Of a stretch of 10,585 bases of DNA, positions 1 to 4,440 are shown piece by piece (position 1 is the first letter of the stretch; each line of letters begins with the position of its first letter). Under the pieces are notes generated by a model that had not been told where the DNA came from, did no database searches, and saw nothing but the letters and a program-made list of their open reading frames with translations. The translations under genes were made by a program, and so were the position numbers. Source of the stretch: CAYJSJ01 sp964373065 (GTDB taxonomy: Bacteria; Patescibacteriota; Gracilibacteria; Peribacterales; Peribacteraceae); assembly GCA_964373065.1 (NCBI GenBank), contig CAYJSJ010000027.1:1-10585 (forward strand). The letters run 5' to 3'.

Positions 1-158
1 CTCCAATGAGTTCGAAACTATTCAGATTTCTAAAGTCATCCACCAGCCCCAGCCATCAAGTCATTAAGAACAAGACAAAGCGAATGGTGAGTGTCCGGTA
101 CCCGAAGGAACGAAGTGACTGAGTGGTACTGGGCCAATTCCCCCCCCCTACGAAGGTC
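1..158. other. Non-coding left edge, downstream of the minus-strand gene
   Basis: I see no credible gene here on either strand. The stretch contains an imperfect hairpin (about 93–134) and a run of nine C at 140–148, and is otherwise unremarkable. It is the 3' flank of the minus-strand gene that stops at 159. No tRNA or rRNA signature holds up; the TTCGAAA near position 11 lacks a matching T-arm stem. Confidence 0.5.
93..134. repeat. Imperfect inverted repeat (hairpin)
   Basis: The left arm is about 93–102 (core CCGGTACC, 95–102) and the right arm about 125–134 (core GGTACTGG, 125–132). They pair over roughly 10 bp with two G-U wobbles and enclose a loop of about 22 nt. The hairpin begins about 25 nt beyond the stop of the minus-strand gene. 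On that strand no T-run follows it, so it is not a standard intrinsic terminator. It could be a 3' RNA structure or a copy of a dispersed palindromic repeat. Adjacent is the C9 run at 140–148. Confidence 0.4.
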
Positions 159-650
159 CTAGTTATACGTCAGCGTCAACGAGCCGTTTTTGCTGAGTCC
201 TCCGCCTCTGCCGGAGAAGCTGATCGGTACCGTTTTACCTCCCTTATTCACAGACCCACTATATTCAGCACTTGCCGGAATATTCACGAAAAACGGACTG
301 CACGCCCCCGCCATGGTGCCACTGATCGCGCCATTCTCCTGTCCACTGAATGTTCCCTGTAGAGAGCCATCACACGCCCCGGAAACAGTACCGGTCACGC
401 CTCCACCCTCCAGAGGAATATTCATCGTGACCGTCACGTCATATCCTTTAAAACTGTACACTCCCGTAGCCACCACTCCCTTCGGTTCGGGTTCTTCCAA
501 GCCTCGAAACAGGCAATCAAGAATATCTTCCCCCTTGCAATGGCTGTAGTAATAACCAAGGGCTTCATTGGAGCCGACCATGAGCAGTGCAAGCAAAACA
601 AGCATAAATGCTGCTGCCGCTCCGCATCCTTTCTTTGCCATATGGGTCAT
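159..650 (-). CDS. Secreted Gly-rich repeat protein of unknown function
   Basis: This is a 163-residue protein from the ATG at 650; an equally good start is the ATG at 641 (MAKKGCG), which gives 160 residues. The N-terminus has a basic stretch (AKKG), a hydrophobic core (about residues 11–26) and a small-residue region ending near NEALG, which is a signal peptide or anchor. The mature part is rich in Gly, Ser and Thr and has a quasi-repeat at about residues 84–117 in which small residues recur every four to six positions (GTVSGAC, GTFSG, GTMAGAC). This suggests a small beta-rich extracytoplasmic fold. Four cysteines in the mature part (38, 46, 93, 117) could form two disulfides, fitting the thiol-redox genes nearby. 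It is transcribed away from the copper cluster. I do not recognise the family, and no Shine-Dalgarno sequence precedes either start. Confidence 0.65.
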   Translation of the reverse strand: MTHMAKKGCGAAAAFMLVLLALLMVGSNEALGYYYSHCKGEDILDCLFRGLEEPEPKGVVATGVYSFKGYDVTVTMNIPLEGGGVTGTVSGACDGSLQGTFSGQENGAISGTMAGACSPFFVNIPASAEYSGSVNKGGKTVPISFSGRGGGLSKNGSLTLTYN

Positions 651-728
651 TCAATCAGAAGAACAGATAAATATCAATGTGGGGTATACAAGGCAGAAAC
701 TGCTCTTTCCCCGTATCCGACAAAAAGG

Positions 729-734
729 TATAGT
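729..734 (+). promoter_or_regulatory. Possible -10 box (TATAGT) for the 743 gene
   Basis: TATAGT matches five of six bases of the sigma-70 -10 consensus and lies 8 nt before the ATG at 743 (14 nt before the ATG at 749). Transcription from it would start near 741, giving an almost leaderless mRNA. No good -35 box is visible at 16–18 bp spacing, so this is a weak call. It lies in the 92-nt divergent region (651–742). Confidence 0.25.
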
Positions 735-742
735 CTTCTCGT

Positions 743-1168
743 ATGCGTATGAAGATACTCGTGAGCATCGGCTTCGTATTACACACAGTGATCGTTAACA
801 TCGGCATGATACCGATGACATTCCCGCAGGGGGTGGAGATCTTGCATGAGGAACACCTGGAGATGATCATGACTCCCGTGGAGATCATGACTCCCGTGGT
901 GCAGATGACTTCTCTGAACTGCAACTACTGCGTTCTTGTACAGAAGATAGAAGCCACTCCTGTAAGTACCGGGTGCTATGGCTTTTGCATTTCTGCAATG
1001 AGTGACAGTGTCGCCTCACTGACTTCCGGATCGCCCTTCGCAAAGGCCGTCTCCGGGCCATCGTTGGCGATTCCATCAATTCTCGCCTCCGCCGATGAAC
1101 GGTTCTCTGATGGAGTGATTTCTCCCCGTGTTACATGGCGACAAGGAAGTGTTGTTCTTATAGAATAA
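743..1168 (+). CDS. Small secreted Cys/Met-rich protein of unknown function
   Basis: This is a 141-residue protein. The ATG at 749 (MKILVSIG) is as plausible a start as 743 (MRMKILVS). A signal peptide or anchor spans about residues 1–28. Next comes a Met/His/Glu-rich segment (about 22–55) that contains an 18-nt tandem duplication (863–880 and 881–898) coding MIMTPV–EIMTPV. Two cysteine pairs follow: CNYC (60–63) and CYGFC (78–82). The C-terminal 50 residues are Ser/Pro-rich with no clear motif. Spaced cysteines plus methionines fit extracytoplasmic metal binding or disulfide exchange, in keeping with the copper genes downstream, but this is inference. Gene reality is supported by the signal peptide, the possible -10 box just upstream and a clear intrinsic terminator just after the stop. 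No Shine-Dalgarno sequence is seen. Confidence 0.6.
   Translation: MRMKILVSIGFVLHTVIVNIGMIPMTFPQGVEILHEEHLEMIMTPVEIMTPVVQMTSLNCNYCVLVQKIEATPVSTGCYGFCISAMSDSVASLTSGSPFAKAVSGPSLAIPSILASADERFSDGVISPRVTWRQGSVVLIE
863..898 (+). repeat. 18-nt tandem duplication inside a coding region
   Basis: Two adjacent 18-nt units (863–880, 881–898) agree at 16 of 18 bases and share the 16-mer GATCATGACTCCCGTG. The period is a multiple of three, so the frame is kept and the unit codes (M/E)IMTPV. It looks like a recent in-frame duplication of a Met-containing segment. Confidence 0.85.
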
Positions 1169-1190
1169 ACAGGGGGAACAATCTTCATGG

Positions 1191-1231
1191 AGCATCCGGT
1201 AGGACCGGAAGCTGTTTTGTATCTTTTTCCT
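1191..1231 (+). terminator. Intrinsic terminator after the 743–1168 gene
   Basis: The stem is AGC (1191–1193), an A·A mismatch, then TCCGGT (1195–1200). The loop is AGG. The return strand is ACCGGA (1204–1209) followed by GCT (1211–1213). A T-rich tract containing GTTTTGTATCTTTTT follows at once. It lies 22 nt past the stop at 1168 and 9 nt before the ATG at 1240. It therefore separates the small secreted gene from the copper cluster. It also shows that an in-frame upstream ATG at 1135 for the next gene is not the real start. Confidence 0.75.
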
Positions 1232-1239
1232 TGTTCTGT

Positions 1240-2586
1240 ATGTCCGCAACCAAACAACTCACCGCAACAATCTGTATTTCTGGAATGACATGCGGCAGCT
1301 GTGAATTACTTCTGGAGCGCAAGCTGAAAGCTGTGAAGGGTGTGATTGCCGTCGATGTTGATCATCGCACAGGCATCGCGACGATCAAGGCAAGCAAGGA
1401 CATGCTTCCTTCATCCGAAGCTATCGAGACGATTGTCCGCAAAGCCGGTTACTGTATCTCAGAAGCTCCCTCACGCATCGAGACGTCTTACACGAAGTGG
1501 ATGGAGATCGGCGGATCGCTCCTCATTATCTTCGCCATTTACAAACTTCTCCAAGCCTTCGATCTCGTTTCACTCGCGCCGTCCACGTCCGGTGCACTCT
1601 CCTTCGGTGGCATCTTCGTCATCGGCCTCGTTGCCGGCACAAGCAGCTGCCTTGCGGTGACGGGCGGGATCCTTCTCGCTCTTGCCGCAAAGCACAACGA
1701 AATTCATCAAGCGGAAACTCCGTGGGAGAAATTCAGACCGCTTCTGCATTTCAATATCGGTCGTCTCCTCTCCTATGGAGTCCTCGGCGGAATTGTCGGA
1801 CTCCTCGGGCAATCGATCACGCTCTCGACGAAGATGTCTGGCTACATGAGTATCGCCGTAGCCTTCATCATGTTTTGGCTGGCGCTTACGATTCTTCAAG
1901 TCATTCCGAAGGGCAGTTTCCCGATCCGCCCACCGAAGCAGCTCTCGCGCTGGATTCATACTCTTTCGGAAAGTGATCATCCTGCGGCACCGTTTGCCCT
2001 TGGGGCATTCACGTTCTTCCTGCCCTGTGGCTTCACGCAGTCTCTCCAGCTCGTTGCACTCGCATCGGGCAGCTTCGTGACAGGAGCCCTGACCATGTTT
2101 ACATTCGCACTCGGAACGTTACCGTCCCTCATAGGTCTTAGCGCCGTTTCATCGACCGCCACAGGAAGAACGTCCCAGTTGTTCCTGCACTTCTCCGGCG
2201 CACTTGTACTTGTATTGGCACTCTCCAACTTCAATGCCGGATTCGCTCTGGCTGGCTTCAATCTAGATTCAGCCTTCAGCGGTCCTCCCACAGCCGTCGG
2301 CGCAGCTCCGAGAATGAAGGGTGGAGTACAAGAAATTGCGATGAAGGTCACGCGTTCCGGGTATGAACCGAGCAATCTCACCATCAAAGCGGGAATTCCT
2401 GTGAAATGGATGATCGATGGTGCCGGGGCATTCGGCTGTACAAGCCAAATCGTCATTCCCGATCTCGGTCTCACGCAGGCACTTACAAACGGCATCAACG
2501 AAGTAAACTTCACAGCTCCGAATCGGGGTCAACTCGCATTCAGCTGCTCGATGGGCATGGTGCGGGGATCCTTTACGGTTCTTTAA
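1240..2586 (+). CDS. HMA – DsbD/UreH-like transmembrane – cupredoxin fusion protein
   Basis: This is a 448-residue protein with three parts. Residues about 6–72 are a heavy-metal-associated domain with GMTCGSC (15–21), the Cu(I)-binding CxxC loop. Residues about 88–340 are a polytopic domain of the UreH/DsbD/CcdA superfamily. It has the paired signatures VAGTSSCLAVTGG (Cys137) and FFLPCGFTQ (Cys263), the equivalents of the two membrane cysteines that carry electrons in DsbD/CcdA. Residues about 362–448 are a cupredoxin-like domain with candidate ligands Cys400, Cys436, Met438 and Met440 (FGCTSQ, FSCSMGM); the usual first His is replaced by Cys. Known family roles suggest metal or electron transfer across the membrane; this exact function is inference. 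The ATG at 1240 is chosen because the upstream in-frame extension reads through a terminator hairpin. A pyrimidine-rich tract, not a Shine-Dalgarno sequence, precedes it. The next gene starts 20 nt later. Confidence 0.88.
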   Translation: MSATKQLTATICISGMTCGSCELLLERKLKAVKGVIAVDVDHRTGIATIKASKDMLPSSEAIETIVRKAGYCISEAPSRIETSYTKWMEIGGSLLIIFAIYKLLQAFDLVSLAPSTSGALSFGGIFVIGLVAGTSSCLAVTGGILLALAAKHNEIHQAETPWEKFRPLLHFNIGRLLSYGVLGGIVGLLGQSITLSTKMSGYMSIAVAFIMFWLALTILQVIPKGSFPIRPPKQLSRWIHTLSESDHPAAPFALGAFTFFLPCGFTQSLQLVALASGSFVTGALTMFTFALGTLPSLIGLSAVSSTATGRTSQLFLHFSGALVLVLALSNFNAGFALAGFNLDSAFSGPPTAVGAAPRMKGGVQEIAMKVTRSGYEPSNLTIKAGIPVKWMIDGAGAFGCTSQIVIPDLGLTQALTNGINEVNFTAPNRGQLAFSCSMGMVRGSFTVL

Positions 2587-2606
2587 TCACATTTCCCTCT
2601 TTTTTT

Positions 2607-3698
2607 ATGGCACTACAATGGCAAGAAACATCCCCTTCCTCGGCGAACAATCCGTGGTTTGCAATCTCCATGGTTCTTGTGGGATTGATCGTTGGTTTCG
2701 GCATAGCCACCGTCATGAAAGGCAACGTCCAAATTCCCAGCCAGAAAGTCGCGCAAGCGCCGTCCGCGCCCTCGCCATCGGCTCCGACACCGCAAGCTCC
2801 CACACCACCGCCCGCGGGTCCCGTTCCCCCGATTGACGCCAAAACGGATCACATCCGCGGCAACCTCGGCACAGCGGCCGTTGCAGTCATCGAGTACTCG
2901 GATTTCGAGTGCCCCTTCTGCAAGCGGCATCACCCGACGATGCAGCAAATTATAGATACCTACAAGGATGATGTCGTATGGGTCTTACGGCACTTCCCCT
3001 TGGGTTTCCATCAGAATGCACAAAAGGAAGCAGAGGCTTCAGATTGTGTGGCAGAACTCGGGGGCAATGACGCCTTCTGGCAATACACTGATGCCATCTT
3101 CGAACGAACGACGGCAGGAGGCACCGGTTTCCCGCTCGATCAGCTTGCACCTCTTGCAAAGGAACTCGGCATCGATGAAGGGGATTTCAAGAGCTGTCTC
3201 GATAGTGGAAAGTTTGCCCAGCATGTCCAAGATGATATGAGTGGCGGCAGCACTGCAGGAGTGAACGGCACGCCGGGCAATATCGTCTTGAACCTCAAGA
3301 CCGACGAGAGCCGCATAGTCTCGGGTGCGCAGCCGTTTAATGCGTTCCAGTCCGTAATCGACGCCATGCTCCAGAGTGGCTCGCCGCCACCCGCTCCTGT
3401 CGCAGAGCAGACTGCTCCGCAGGGAAGAGTCATTCCCGTCACCGCAGAACTCTGGAAATTCACGCCGAATGTCTTCCAAGCCAAGCAGGGTGAAGTCGTG
3501 ACGCTCCAAGTCACGGGTATCAGCGGTACGCATGGTTTTTCGGTTCCTGACCTCGGTATCAACCAAACGATTTTCATGGGCAAGACCGTGAATATTCCTC
3601 TGCCCACAGATCGAACGGGGACATTTGCCCTCGCCTGCTCTTTCCAGTGCGGATCAGGGCATAGCGATATGACAGGACAGATCGTCATAGAAAACTGA
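2607..3698 (+). CDS. Membrane-anchored DsbA-like thioredoxin fused to a CuA-type cupredoxin domain
   Basis: This is a 363-residue protein. Residues 17–37 form a single N-terminal membrane anchor. A Pro/Ala-rich linker (about 48–75) follows. A DsbA/thioredoxin domain spans about 80–257, with SDFECPFCKRHHP (catalytic CPFC 102–105) and a cis-Pro loop GTPG (221–224). A second linker is rich in Pro and Ala. The cupredoxin domain (about 272–363) ends in CSFQCGSGHSDM. This is the C-x3-C-x3-H-x2-M pattern of the binuclear CuA site of cytochrome oxidase subunit II (Cys344, Cys348, His352, Met355), and His309 (THGFSVPDLG) matches the first His ligand. Both catalytic domains are probably extracytoplasmic. 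DsbA-type oxidoreductases form or exchange disulfides, and CuA centres carry electrons. Their union suggests copper-linked thiol oxidation, or thiol-assisted assembly of CuA, both of which are inference. The ATG at 2607 follows a CT-rich leader; the next gene starts 3 nt after the stop. Confidence 0.9.
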   Translation: MALQWQETSPSSANNPWFAISMVLVGLIVGFGIATVMKGNVQIPSQKVAQAPSAPSPSAPTPQAPTPPPAGPVPPIDAKTDHIRGNLGTAAVAVIEYSDFECPFCKRHHPTMQQIIDTYKDDVVWVLRHFPLGFHQNAQKEAEASDCVAELGGNDAFWQYTDAIFERTTAGGTGFPLDQLAPLAKELGIDEGDFKSCLDSGKFAQHVQDDMSGGSTAGVNGTPGNIVLNLKTDESRIVSGAQPFNAFQSVIDAMLQSGSPPPAPVAEQTAPQGRVIPVTAELWKFTPNVFQAKQGEVVTLQVTGISGTHGFSVPDLGINQTIFMGKTVNIPLPTDRTGTFALACSFQCGSGHSDMTGQIVIEN

Positions 3699-3701
3699 AC
3701 G

Positions 3702-4142
3702 ATGTCTCCGCTCACCTCCGTGAAACATTTTCATCTTACACCGACGGCGCTCCTCAAATCTCTGCTCATCGCGGGAGGGGCGTTTATGCTGATGGGGACG
3801 GTAACCGCTCTCTGGCAGAATCCCTTCTTCACGCGCATGACGCCGACGAGCGGGTATGAGTACTGGCTGCTCACGGCAGAGTCCATCCTTATAGGGCTGT
3901 ATTTCGCCGTCCCCAAAGCAGTTGTCTCGGGTACATGCTCGACAGTCGGAGGTGTCCTTGGATTCCTCGGTATCGCCTGTCCGGTGTGTAACAAGATTTT
4001 GCTTCTCCTCTTCGGATCAGGACTGCTGCTGAGTTACTTCGAGCCTATCCGGCTCTATGTGGGGATCGTCGGCATCATTCTTCTTGCTATTGCAGTTCAA
4101 AGAAAGCTCTCCTTCTCGACCATGCAAGCGTTAGCAGGGTAA
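3702..4142 (+). CDS. Small polytopic membrane protein with CPVC motif
   Basis: This is a 146-residue protein with about four or five hydrophobic segments (roughly 17–37, 56–73, 80–91, 97–113, 117–133). Cys79 lies in VSGTCSTVGG and a CxxC in GIACPVCNK (93–96), at the junction of two membrane segments. I recall similar uncharacterised bacterial membrane proteins with a CP(V/I)CNK motif, but no assigned function. The CxxC beside a membrane helix and the position 3 nt after a DsbA-like gene suggest a redox partner that re-oxidises or reduces the DsbA domain, in the place usually taken by DsbB or VKOR. It shows no clear similarity to either, so this is inference. The alternative is a metal-binding membrane protein. 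Translation is probably coupled to the upstream gene; no Shine-Dalgarno sequence is visible. Confidence 0.8.
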   Translation: MSPLTSVKHFHLTPTALLKSLLIAGGAFMLMGTVTALWQNPFFTRMTPTSGYEYWLLTAESILIGLYFAVPKAVVSGTCSTVGGVLGFLGIACPVCNKILLLLFGSGLLLSYFEPIRLYVGIVGIILLAIAVQRKLSFSTMQALAG

Positions 4143-4218
4143 AATTCCCCTACCTACTATCACCCCATGTACCAGGATAATCGGTCACTCCAAACACTGT
4201 TTCTTTCCCCCATCTCTT
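4143..4218 (+). promoter_or_regulatory. Leader of the copZ-like/copA pair; possible internal promoter
   Basis: This 76-nt gap is the longest between genes in the plus-strand run after 1240. It contains GATAAT (4176–4181, five of six matches to a -10 box) without a convincing -35, and a pyrimidine-rich stretch (about 4201–4218) just before the ATG. I see no hairpin terminator and no recognisable CopY or CsoR operator. A promoter here would let the copper chaperone and ATPase be expressed apart from the upstream genes. Confidence 0.25.
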
Positions 4219-4440
4219 ATGCAAACTATCGTTTCCATTCCCGGCATACATTGCGACTCCTGTGCTGCGATCATTAAAGACGTGGGTTCTGAGTTTCCGT
4301 CGATTACAAACATAGATGTAGATACGGAAACAAAAAAAGTCACTCTCGACCATGATGAAAACTTTGACTTCGAACAATGGAAAAGTGAAATTGAATCGAT
4401 AGACAAAAACTATGCAGTTTTTTCTTCGTTAATCCTATGA
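4219..4440 (+). CDS. CopZ-like HMA-domain copper chaperone
   Basis: This is a 73-residue stand-alone heavy-metal-associated domain, close to the usual chaperone length of about 65–75. The metal loop is GIHCDSC (residues 9–15), with Cys12 and Cys15 as Cu(I) ligands; a beta-alpha-beta-beta-alpha-beta pattern is plausible across the rest. Such proteins hand Cu(I) to the N-terminal domain of CopA, and here the stop overlaps the CopA start (ATGA, 4437–4440), which implies translational coupling. The C-terminal half is acidic and Lys-rich. The coding sequence is AT-rich beside its neighbours (by hand count 23 G/C in 60 bases at 4321–4380), so it may have a separate origin. The ATG at 4219 follows a CT-rich tract. 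The domain call is firm; copper rather than another soft metal is inferred from the neighbour. Confidence 0.85.
   Translation: MQTIVSIPGIHCDSCAAIIKDVGSEFPSITNIDVDTETKKVTLDHDENFDFEQWKSEIESIDKNYAVFSSLIL

Noticed and set aside
5..25. TTCGAAA as the T-loop of a tRNA at the left edge
   Set aside because: The flanking bases do not pair into a 5-bp T-stem on either strand, and no acceptor or anticodon arm can be built around it.
681..690. GGGGTATAC resembling a half-site of a CsoR copper operator
   Set aside because: No matching inverted half-site lies at suitable spacing. A single half-site of this length is expected by chance.
1135..1239. Upstream ATG at 1135 in frame with the HMA fusion protein
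   Set aside because: The extra 35 residues overlap the end of the previous gene and translate the terminator hairpin and its T-rich tail. The HMA domain begins directly after the ATG at 1240.
976..1257. A 93-codon open frame on the minus strand
   Set aside because: It runs through the intrinsic terminator at 1191–1231 and antisense to the small secreted protein, has no signal peptide or motif, and its 5' end overlaps the start of the HMA fusion gene. It is best explained as an antisense shadow.
2406..2606. Upstream in-frame extension of the DsbA–CuA gene (ATG at 2406)
   Set aside because: It overlaps the conserved cupredoxin domain of the previous gene in another frame, and its residues form no domain. 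The membrane anchor starts naturally after the ATG at 2607.
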